Of a DNA stretch of 5,216 bases, positions 1 through 5,216 are shown piece after piece. A program made the translations under genes and the position numbers. This DNA is from Prolixibacteraceae bacterium (GTDB lineage: Bacteria; Bacteroidota; Bacteroidia; Bacteroidales; Prolixibacteraceae), in the NCBI GenBank assembly GCA_023228025.1, contig JALOCD010000169.1, positions 1 through 5,216 of the forward strand, written 5' to 3'. The notes beneath the pieces were generated by a model. That model worked only from the letters and a program-made list of their open reading frames with translations. It had not been told where the DNA came from and made no database searches. Position 1 is the first letter of the stretch; each line of letters opens with the position of its first letter.

Positions 1-368
1 TGGCACAAAAAGGCACTAACCCCACGGTTGTAGCAGACCAAATTGGTCGACCAACCTTCACTGCTACCCTTGTTGGTGCAATTGATAACCTTTTAAGTAA
101 CCACTCACCCTATGGCACATATAATGCCTCAAACGAGGGCAAACCGGTGAGCTGGGCTAATTTAACTCGTCAAGTATATGAATATGCCGGGCTGCCGAAC
201 AAAGTGACAGATATTACAACCCAGAAATATTTTGAGGGTAAAGAGTCTATCGCTCCCAGGCCCTTAAATAGTGTCTTTGATTTAGGTAAAATAGAATCTG
301 CAGGTTTTACACCCAACAACTGGCAAGATGACTTAAGAGAATATGTAAATAAGGAGTTAAATACGTGA
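1..368 (+). CDS. rmlD: dTDP-4-dehydrorhamnose reductase, C-terminal part (partial at left edge)
   Basis: RmlD reduces dTDP-4-dehydro-L-rhamnose to dTDP-L-rhamnose in the cytoplasm, the last step of dTDP-rhamnose synthesis. The frame is open from base 3 to the TGA at 366-368, giving 121 residues without the N-terminus. The Rossmann fold and catalytic YxxxK lie off the left edge. Visible landmarks are VVADQIGRPTFT, matching the family's 'DQ-G-PT' segment after the catalytic helix, then PVSWANLTRQVYEYAG, and near the end the substrate-domain signature APRPLNSVFDLGKIESAGF, close to the usual 'APRP-S-LD--K' of RmlD. A GTG at 147 could be mistaken for a start, but the upstream codons already encode RmlD sequence, so it is internal. 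The stop overlaps the rmlA start (GTGA), pointing to one operon. A related SDR reductase for another dTDP-sugar is possible, because the catalytic half is not visible. Confidence 0.88.
   Translation, partial: AQKGTNPTVVADQIGRPTFTATLVGAIDNLLSNHSPYGTYNASNEGKPVSWANLTRQVYEYAGLPNKVTDITTQKYFEGKESIAPRPLNSVFDLGKIESAGFTPNNWQDDLREYVNKELNT
351..356 (+). promoter_or_regulatory. Shine-Dalgarno site of rmlA
   Basis: AAGGAG lies 8 nt before the GTG at 365, inside the last codons of the rmlD-like gene. It is the strongest ribosome binding site in the window. It supports GTG 365 as the true start even though GTG is a less common initiator. The site also allows rmlA to be translated independently as well as by coupling to the upstream stop. 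Confidence 0.8.
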
Positions 369-1228
369 AAGGTATTATTTTAGCGGGCGGTTCGGGCACA
401 CGCCTTTACCCCATTACACTAGCGACTAGCAAACAGTTATTACCTATTTACGACAAGCCAACCATTTATTACCCGCTTAGCACTTTGATAAGCGCTGGCA
501 TAAATGACATCTTGATAATATCCACCAAACAAGATTTGCCTAGATACCAACAATTATTAGGTGACGGTGACCAAATCGGCTGTAAGTTTTCTTATGTATA
601 TCAAGAGTCCCCTCGCGGCTTAGCCGATGCCTTTATAGTCGGCGCCGATTTTATCGGCAACGATAAAGTAGCTATGATTCTAGGTGATAATATTTTTTAC
701 GGCAGCCAAATAGGTGAATTGTTAAAACAATATACTGACGTAGACGGTGCTGTTGGTTTTGCCTCTCTTGTTTCTGACCCAGAACGTTATGGCGTTTATG
801 AATTTGACAAAGACATGAACGTTTTATCGATTGTAGAAAAACCCGAAAAACCAAAATCTAATTATGCAAGTTCGGGCTTATATTTTTGCGACAACCAAGT
901 GGTAGAAATCGCTAAAAACGTTAAGCCAAGCGCCCGCGGCGAAATAGAAATCACCTCTGTACAAGATGCTTACTTGCAACAAGGCAAGTTAAAGGTCTGC
1001 TTGTTTGATAGGGGTGTGGCGTGGTTAGATACTGGGACATTCGCCAGCATGAACGAGGCCGCTCAATTTGTGCAAGTCATAGAAGATCGCCAAGGCATTA
1101 AAATCGGTTGTATAGAAGAAGCCGCCTGGCGCGAGGGATTCATAGACGATAACCAACTATTAAAACTTGCTGAAGGACTAACAAAAAGCGGCTACGGTCT
1201 TTACCTAAGTAGCTTATTGAGACGATGA
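365..1228 (+). CDS. rmlA: Glucose-1-phosphate thymidylyltransferase (RmlA)
   Basis: Catalyses dTTP + glucose-1-phosphate to dTDP-glucose + PPi, the entry step to dTDP-rhamnose and other dTDP-sugars; cytoplasmic, usually a homotetramer. The 287 residues match the usual length of about 290. Seen in order: the nucleotidyltransferase signature LAGGSGTRLYP (residues 6-16, with R13), SKQLLPIYDKP (22-32, with K23), QESPRGLADAF (80-90), the metal-binding LGDN (D108), EKPEKPKSNY (158-167), ARGEIEITSVQDAYL (190-204) and WLDTG (220-224, second metal-binding D222). The C-terminal REGFID and GYGLYL segments are typical of full-length RmlA. In the family the enzyme is commonly feedback-inhibited by dTDP-rhamnose. 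Small oddities are T33 where Met is usual (YDKPMIYYPL), and SVQDAYL where DVNRAYL is usual; neither touches a catalytic residue. The GTG start overlaps the rmlD stop and the TGA overlaps the next ATG, so translation is probably coupled. Confidence 0.96.
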   Translation: MKGIILAGGSGTRLYPITLATSKQLLPIYDKPTIYYPLSTLISAGINDILIISTKQDLPRYQQLLGDGDQIGCKFSYVYQESPRGLADAFIVGADFIGNDKVAMILGDNIFYGSQIGELLKQYTDVDGAVGFASLVSDPERYGVYEFDKDMNVLSIVEKPEKPKSNYASSGLYFCDNQVVEIAKNVKPSARGEIEITSVQDAYLQQGKLKVCLFDRGVAWLDTGTFASMNEAAQFVQVIEDRQGIKIGCIEEAAWREGFIDDNQLLKLAEGLTKSGYGLYLSSLLRR

Positions 1229-2214
1229 AAGTTCTAGTCACAGGCGGCGCTGGATATATCGGTTCACACACTGTGAAGAAATTATGTGAGTTAGGGTTTG
1301 ATGTCACCGTTTTAGACAATCTTTGCCTAGGGCATGTCGATGCTATCGACAAAAATGCGACTTTTGTACAAGCGGATTTATTAGACAAAAATGGCATACA
1401 TAGAAAACTAGCTAATCAAAAATTCGACGCTGTGATTCATTTTGCTGCAAATTCTTTAGTTGGTGAAAGTGTCGAAAAACCCATGAAGTATATTGGTGAC
1501 AATGTACAAATGGCGGTTAATCTTTTGGGCTGGATGCAGGAGAACAATATCAATAAATTTATCCTTTCTTCTACTGCTAATTTATTTGGCAAACCCAACA
1601 AAATTCCTATAGACGAAGACACTGAGATAATACCCGGTAGCCCATACGGCGAATCAAAATATATTATCGAACGGATGCTAGCATGTTTGGGCGGTTCCAA
1701 TAAAATTACCTACACGTCACTAAGATATTTTAATGCCGCAGGCGCATATAAAGATGCAAGTATCGGTGAGGATCACAAAATAGAGACCCATCTGATACCG
1801 CTTGTTATCCAAGTCGCGCTCGGCAAAAGAGACAAAATTACAATTTTTGGTGATGACTACGAGACAAAAGATGGTACCTGCATAAGAGACTACGTACATG
1901 TTTCGGACTTAGCTACGGCACACATATTAGCCCTTAAGCACTTAGGCGATAATAATAGTAGTACTGTATACAACCTTGGTAGTGGCAATGGATATTCGGT
2001 AAAAGAGGTGGTCGATGCAGTCCAAAAGATTACAGGCAAAGCCGTTAAATACGAGGTTGGTAACCGCAGGGCTGGCGACCCTCCTATGTTGATTGCCTCT
2101 AGCAATAAGATCAAAAAAGAGCTAGGTTGGGTCCCAAAATATGACAATTTAGAAAAGATTATATCTTCTGCGTGGGAGTGGCATAAAAATAATCCCAACG
2201 GTTTTAGGCACTAG
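1225..2214 (+). CDS. galE: UDP-glucose 4-epimerase (GalE-like extended SDR)
   Basis: Interconverts UDP-glucose and UDP-galactose (some members also UDP-GlcNAc/UDP-GalNAc) using tightly bound NAD+; cytoplasmic. The 329 residues fit the usual 325-340. Seen: NAD-binding TGGAGYIGSH (6-15, glycines 7, 10, 13), VLDNLCLGH (29-37), HFAA (72-75), SSTANLFG (115-122, T117 at the catalytic Ser/Thr position), catalytic Y141xxxK145 in SPYGESK, LRYFNAAG (166-173), CIRDYVHV (219-226) and RRAGDPP (281-287). RmlB, the SDR most expected beside rmlA/rmlD, carries TDEVYG where this protein has SSTANLFG, so it lacks the dehydratase Asp-Glu pair and is an epimerase. At the position of E. coli GalE Tyr299, which limits N-acetyl sugars, there appears to be Leu289, leaving specificity open. 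The ATG overlaps the rmlA stop (ATGA) and has no clear Shine-Dalgarno, suggesting coupled translation. Confidence 0.92.
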   Translation: MKVLVTGGAGYIGSHTVKKLCELGFDVTVLDNLCLGHVDAIDKNATFVQADLLDKNGIHRKLANQKFDAVIHFAANSLVGESVEKPMKYIGDNVQMAVNLLGWMQENNINKFILSSTANLFGKPNKIPIDEDTEIIPGSPYGESKYIIERMLACLGGSNKITYTSLRYFNAAGAYKDASIGEDHKIETHLIPLVIQVALGKRDKITIFGDDYETKDGTCIRDYVHVSDLATAHILALKHLGDNNSSTVYNLGSGNGYSVKEVVDAVQKITGKAVKYEVGNRRAGDPPMLIASSNKIKKELGWVPKYDNLEKIISSAWEWHKNNPNGFRH

Positions 2215-2279
2215 CGTTTTGGGCTTATTGCTCGTAAATTACGTACCTTCTGGGATGTTGTTTAATCTGTTAAAAGGCA

Positions 2280-2307
2280 TGTACACCAGCAAAAATAATG
2301 GTAGAAT
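2280..2307 (+). promoter_or_regulatory. Candidate sigma-70-type promoter for the right block
   Basis: TGTACA (2280-2285, 4 of 6 to TTGACA), a 16-bp spacer, then TAGAAT (2302-2307, 5 of 6 to TATAAT) preceded by TGG, an extended -10. Transcription would begin near 2314, about 30 nt before the TTG start at 2346. It lies in the only true intergenic gap of the window, upstream of the glycosyltransferase. The DNA here is AT-rich and the match was found by eye, so chance is possible. Confidence 0.42.
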
Positions 2308-2345
2308 ATACTCAGTATTTATTTAATGAGTTCTGAGAGACAAAA

Positions 2346-3293
2346 TTGAAGAAAAAAATTACTTATATATTCCCTATATACAACGAGTCAGAAAATATCG
2401 AGTTACTCTATGGGACCATGCTCAGAACCACTAAACCCCTTTTGTCTAAGTATGCCCTTGAATACTTGTTTGTTAACGATGGAAGCAAAGATGATTCATT
2501 AAAAAAACTTGTGGATATACAAAAAAAAGATAGTTCAGTTAGGGTAATAAATTTTTCAAGAAATTTTGGGCATCAAATTGCCGTCACAGCAGGGCTTGAT
2601 AATGCAACTGGTGATGCGGTGATTATTATGGATGCAGATATGCAAGACCCGCCATCCGTTAGTCTAGAATTGATAAAAAAATGGGAGCAGGGCTACGAAG
2701 TTGCGTATGCACAACGCAAAACACGCAAAGACACATTGTTTAAAAAATTTACTGCAGCATTGTTTTATAGAACCTTACAAAAACTAGCCTCAATAGATAT
2801 CCCTCGTGATACAGGTGATTTTCGCCTAATAGATAGAAAAGTATTGCTGGCAATTAATAGCATGCGTGAGCATGATAGGTTTTTGAGGGGCATGGTGGCG
2901 TGGGTAGGCTTTAAACAGGTTGCTGTTCAGTTTGACCGTAATGACCGTAACGCAGGCGAAACCAATTATCCTCTTAGTAAAATGATCAAGCTTGCTGTAG
3001 ATGGCATATTGGGCTTTTCGACTTACCCAATTAGGCTAATATCAAAGGTTGGCTATCTTATATCCTCGCTAGCATTTTTGGGAATTATATATGCTATTGG
3101 CTACAAATATATTAATCCTTCAGGCACTGTACCGGGGTGGACTTTTATTGTTATTTCAATATTGTTCATCGGCGGGCTACAACTTGTGATGTTGGGTATT
3201 TTAGGTGGATATATAGGTAGGATATATTCGGAAGCACAAAATAGGCCTTTATATTTAATCGACCACATCTATGAAACAAAAAATTCTAAATAA
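2346..3293 (+). CDS. GtrB/DPM1-like polyprenyl-phosphate glycosyltransferase (GT2, membrane-anchored)
   Basis: Members of this family move a sugar from a nucleotide-sugar onto undecaprenyl (or dolichyl) phosphate at the cytoplasmic membrane face. The 315 residues match GtrB/YfdH-type enzymes. Seen: FPIYNESENI (9-18), VNDGSKDDS (43-51, D45 for nucleotide binding), FSRNFGHQ (70-77), the metal-binding MDADMQDPP (95-103; D96, D98, D101), GDFRLIDRKV (157-166), FLRGMVAWVGF (179-189) and GETNYPLSKMIKLAVDGI (204-221), followed by membrane helices at about 232-253 and 265-289. The start must be TTG 2346: an in-frame TGA sits at 2334, and the next Met (residue 25) would remove the YNE motif. A weak purine-rich site, GAGAGA (2335-2340), precedes it. 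The last 23 bp overlap the GtrA-DUF2142 gene, so the two products probably act together. Which sugar is used cannot be read; glucose, galactose or another hexose made upstream are candidates. Confidence 0.92.
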   Translation: MKKKITYIFPIYNESENIELLYGTMLRTTKPLLSKYALEYLFVNDGSKDDSLKKLVDIQKKDSSVRVINFSRNFGHQIAVTAGLDNATGDAVIIMDADMQDPPSVSLELIKKWEQGYEVAYAQRKTRKDTLFKKFTAALFYRTLQKLASIDIPRDTGDFRLIDRKVLLAINSMREHDRFLRGMVAWVGFKQVAVQFDRNDRNAGETNYPLSKMIKLAVDGILGFSTYPIRLISKVGYLISSLAFLGIIYAIGYKYINPSGTVPGWTFIVISILFIGGLQLVMLGILGGYIGRIYSEAQNRPLYLIDHIYETKNSK

Positions 3294-5031
3294 TAAAATT
3301 GCCAAAGAACTGTTGAGCCCCCACTTTATCAAGTACGCACTTATTGGTTTAACGGGCGTGGCCTTAGACTTTATAGTTTATTCAATATTGATAAAAGTGT
3401 TTAACGTAAACTTCTTAACTGCAAATTTTATCGCAATTTCTTTCGGAATAATCAATAACTTTGTCTTAAACACATTATTCAACTTTAAGACTAAAAATAA
3501 AATATTTGTTAGGTTTGTTAGTTTTTACGCCGTAGGCCTACTCGGTCTTTTGCTGAGCGAGATACTACTAATTATATTTGTGTTAATAATTGACAGCCCA
3601 ATTATTGCAAAAGTACTTACGCTGCCAATCGTTTTAGTCTTTCAATATGGGTTCAATAAATATTTTTCGTTCTCACATGAAGGTGAGATTAACAAACGTA
3701 TAAAAAGATTATTTATCCATTGGCCCTTACTCGCATTGGTGGCATTATTCACGTTTGTTACCATTTACATGGCATCGACAATACCCATGCCCAGCCTAAG
3801 CAAAACTTATCCTGCCAGCGCACCAGATGAGACTACTCATTGGAGCTTAAATGTTAAGTTTTACCTGGACAATAAGCGACTACCCGTTTCGGGCGAGGAC
3901 GATTTGAGTGTATTGTCGCAATGTCGTGATAACCAGAATGGCAAGGTAAGCTGCTTATATTCCTACCAAATATATCCGCCTCATAGCTATATTATTGCCG
4001 CTATGTTCGCCAAAACCGCAGAAAAGGTTGGCTACGCTCCAGAATTAGGTGCACGCGGTGCTTCAATATTTTTTGGATTAATCAGTTTAATTTGTGCATA
4101 TTTTACAGCGTTTTTGATTACAAGGTCTCGATCTCTTTCGTCTTTATTAGGGTTTACATTTATGTTTATTCCCCAAGTACTATTCACGAGCTCCTATATA
4201 AACCTAGATGCGTATTCTTTCATGTGTTCCATGCTACTTGCGCTAGGCGTTGCCTGGGTTGTGAGTTCTAAGGCAAGCATAAAATCGCTCATATGTGTCG
4301 GGGTGATATCGGGTGGACTGATACCCACGGCTAAACCAAATTATTTTCTATTATCAATATTCGCCCTGGCGCTATCCACATACTTAATCAGAGCTAAAAA
4401 AGGCTCCATTTTTAATAAAAAAGTGCTGTACCTGCTGGTATCGGCCATATTAGGATTTATATTAATATCTGCCTTTTGGTACACCAGGAACTATATTTTA
4501 TATCATGATTTATTGGGCCAAGATTATGTCTTAAGCGTAATGGCTAAGTACCATGAGCTGGGATCCCCAATTCCATTTTCGATTGAAGGATTGTCGAGAC
4601 TAATTAACATGCACTACTTTGACATACTCCTCAGAAGCTTTATAGCAAACTATGGAGGAATGACCTTCCCGCTTAAGGAGACAGATTACTCCATTATCCA
4701 ATCAATTTGGGTGGTAGCTGGCGGATTTTTTGCATGGTGTATCTATGAAATGAAAGATAAGAAGGCCCGCATTAGTGCTATTTTGGCTTCAATAACATTC
4801 GTGTTGCTTTTTGTGGGGCTAATATTCGTGAATATTTACAACTCTATGGTTTATGACTACCAGCCTCAGGGCAGATACATGTTCCCCCTCATAGGTCCCT
4901 TGATAATTTTGTTGGCGGTTGTTTTAAGCAAAATCAAGAAAGCTAATATTGTGTTGTTTCTATTAGCGTCGGCAACCTTGTACGCATTTATTAGCGGCAT
5001 GATATTGTGGATAGGTATTTATGTCATCTAA
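3271..5031 (+). CDS. Fusion membrane protein: GtrA-type domain + DUF2142 (GT-C-like) domain
   Basis: Residues 18-135 are a GtrA-type four-helix domain: FIKYALIGLTGVALDF (19-34), NNFVLNTLFNF (62-72) and the terminal FNKYFSF (128-134) are typical. GtrA proteins are thought to flip polyprenyl-phosphate sugars. Residues from about 150 to 586 fit DUF2142: a helix at 151-170, a long loop with PDETTHW (185-191), then NLDA (311-314), TAKPNY (353-358), RNYILYHDLLG (406-416) and QGRYMFPL (533-540), with about ten further helices. DUF2142 resembles GT-C glycosyltransferases, whose first outer loop carries the catalytic acid; D186/E187 sit in such a place. With GtrA helices paired, this loop should face outward. 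Residues 218 and 228 in it are a Cys pair. ATG 3271 lies inside the preceding GT2 gene without a clear ribosome binding site. Inferred role: flip and use the lipid-linked sugar made by that GT2. GtrA assignment is firm; DUF2142 is likely; the acceptor is unknown. Confidence 0.87.
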   Translation: MKQKILNNKIAKELLSPHFIKYALIGLTGVALDFIVYSILIKVFNVNFLTANFIAISFGIINNFVLNTLFNFKTKNKIFVRFVSFYAVGLLGLLLSEILLIIFVLIIDSPIIAKVLTLPIVLVFQYGFNKYFSFSHEGEINKRIKRLFIHWPLLALVALFTFVTIYMASTIPMPSLSKTYPASAPDETTHWSLNVKFYLDNKRLPVSGEDDLSVLSQCRDNQNGKVSCLYSYQIYPPHSYIIAAMFAKTAEKVGYAPELGARGASIFFGLISLICAYFTAFLITRSRSLSSLLGFTFMFIPQVLFTSSYINLDAYSFMCSMLLALGVAWVVSSKASIKSLICVGVISGGLIPTAKPNYFLLSIFALALSTYLIRAKKGSIFNKKVLYLLVSAILGFILISAFWYTRNYILYHDLLGQDYVLSVMAKYHELGSPIPFSIEGLSRLINMHYFDILLRSFIANYGGMTFPLKETDYSIIQSIWVVAGGFFAWCIYEMKDKKARISAILASITFVLLFVGLIFVNIYNSMVYDYQPQGRYMFPLIGPLIILLAVVLSKIKKANIVLFLLASATLYAFISGMILWIGIYVI

Positions 5032-5216
5032 ATCAAAAAAAATTGCAGTAGTAGGAGCTGGGTATACTGGTTTAGCTGCTGCGTATGAACTGGCTAAAAA
5101 CGGGTACAGCGTAGACGTTTACGAAGCCTCCGATGCTCCAGGTGGCTTAGCTGGTGATTTTGATATAGAGGGCGCTTCGATAGAGTTAGCATATCACCAT
5201 ATATTTACGACAGATA
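5021..5216 (+). CDS. FAD-dependent oxidoreductase, amine oxidase/UGM-like superfamily (N-terminal part, cut at right edge)
   Basis: Only the first 65 residues are present and the frame stays open to the edge. After a short lysine-rich start comes a textbook FAD-binding Rossmann motif, VVGAGYTGLAAAYELAKNG (10-28), ending strand 2 with VDVYEA (31-36), so E35 should bind the FAD ribose, then GGLAG (41-45) of the second glycine motif. The segment AYHHIFTTD (57-65) resembles the HIF-T-D stretch following this motif in UDP-galactopyranose mutase, and also COG1232-type flavoproteins found in sugar loci. The 'GGLA' form fits COG1232 better than true mutase, which usually has GGN. Likely cytoplasmic and acting on a sugar or lipid intermediate, but the substrate cannot be read from this fragment; carotenoid/phytoene-type or protoporphyrinogen-type oxidases are alternatives. 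ATG 5021 overlaps the preceding gene by 11 bp, with a weak AGG (5013-5015) upstream, so it is probably co-translated with it. Confidence 0.85.
   Translation, partial: MSSKSKKIAVVGAGYTGLAAAYELAKNGYSVDVYEASDAPGGLAGDFDIEGASIELAYHHIFTTD

Noticed and set aside
147..368. Separate 73-residue gene starting at GTG 147
   Set aside because: The same frame is open to the left edge and the upstream codons encode recognisable RmlD sequence (DQIGRPTFT), so this is the tail of a larger gene.
672..854. Reverse-strand open frame inside rmlA
   Set aside because: Its 60-residue product has no recognisable domain and lies opposite a strongly conserved gene; it is a shadow of the coding frame. The reverse frames at 1140-1397, 1437-1700 and 1890-2198 opposite rmlA/galE are rejected for the same reason.
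366..1228. UGA recoding (as Gly or Trp)
   Set aside because: Both UGA codons end their proteins at the expected family length and overlap the next start, and no in-frame UGA occurs inside the long genes. Normal stop use is the simplest reading.
2194..2223. Possible terminator after galE: CCCAA (2194-2198) pairing with TTGGG (2219-2223)
   Set aside because: The stem is only five pairs with a 20-nt loop, lies partly within the gene, and is not followed by a T run, so intrinsic termination is not supported.
2233..2243. Palindrome CGTAAATTACG in the gap as an operator
   Set aside because: Five-base arms around one base in AT-rich DNA are easily due to chance, the site lies about 40 bp upstream of the candidate promoter's -35 box, and no regulator gene is in view.
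2521..2528. Run of eight A in the GT2 gene as a slippage or frameshift site
   Set aside because: It encodes Gln-Lys-Lys in a frame that continues intact through all GT2 motifs. Similar A runs near 2349 and 5035 are ordinary Lys codons in AT-rich DNA.
1..5216. Mobile elements, CRISPR arrays, tRNA/rRNA genes, long repeats
   Set aside because: Nothing of this kind was seen on reading; coding genes fill the window except for the 131-bp gap.

Overview
The window is a stretch of a cell-surface glycan (polysaccharide/glycolipid) locus, with six coding regions all on the + strand. The first is cut by the left edge and the last by the right edge. The compact layout (gene overlaps of 4, 4, 23 and 11 bp), low-to-moderate GC, GTG and TTG starts, and a large membrane protein joining GtrA and DUF2142 would fit a small-genome bacterium of the Patescibacteria/CPR type, perhaps Saccharibacteria-like. 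This placement is an impression from protein style, not a database result. UGA serves as a normal stop (end of the RmlD- and RmlA-like genes, no in-frame UGA elsewhere), which argues against Gracilibacteria/SR1 with UGA=Gly.

Left block (1-2214): the C-terminal part of a dTDP-4-dehydrorhamnose reductase (RmlD) overlaps, by GTGA, a full-length glucose-1-phosphate thymidylyltransferase (RmlA). RmlA in turn overlaps, by ATGA, a full-length UDP-glucose 4-epimerase (GalE-like). This is a nucleotide-sugar supply block giving dTDP-sugars and UDP-hexose epimers. RmlB and RmlC are not visible and would be expected upstream or elsewhere.

Spacer (2215-2345): 131 bp, the only real gap. It holds a plausible sigma-70-type promoter with an extended -10, but no convincing terminator. 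The right block may therefore have its own promoter while still receiving read-through.

Right block (2346-5216): a GtrB/DPM1-like polyprenyl-phosphate glycosyltransferase (GT2, two C-terminal membrane helices) starts at TTG. It overlaps a 586-residue polytopic protein made of an N-terminal GtrA-type domain and a C-terminal DUF2142, GT-C-like domain. That protein overlaps the start of an FAD-binding oxidoreductase of the amine oxidase / UDP-galactopyranose mutase-like superfamily.

How it may work: the left block makes activated sugars. The GT2 enzyme would move one sugar onto a polyprenyl phosphate on the cytoplasmic face, the GtrA domain would help flip it, and the DUF2142 domain would use it on the outer face. 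This looks like the three-part GtrA/GtrB/Gtr(type) glycosylation system compacted into two proteins, with a flavoenzyme attached. That model is the most interesting feature of the window and is inference from domain content and gene order.
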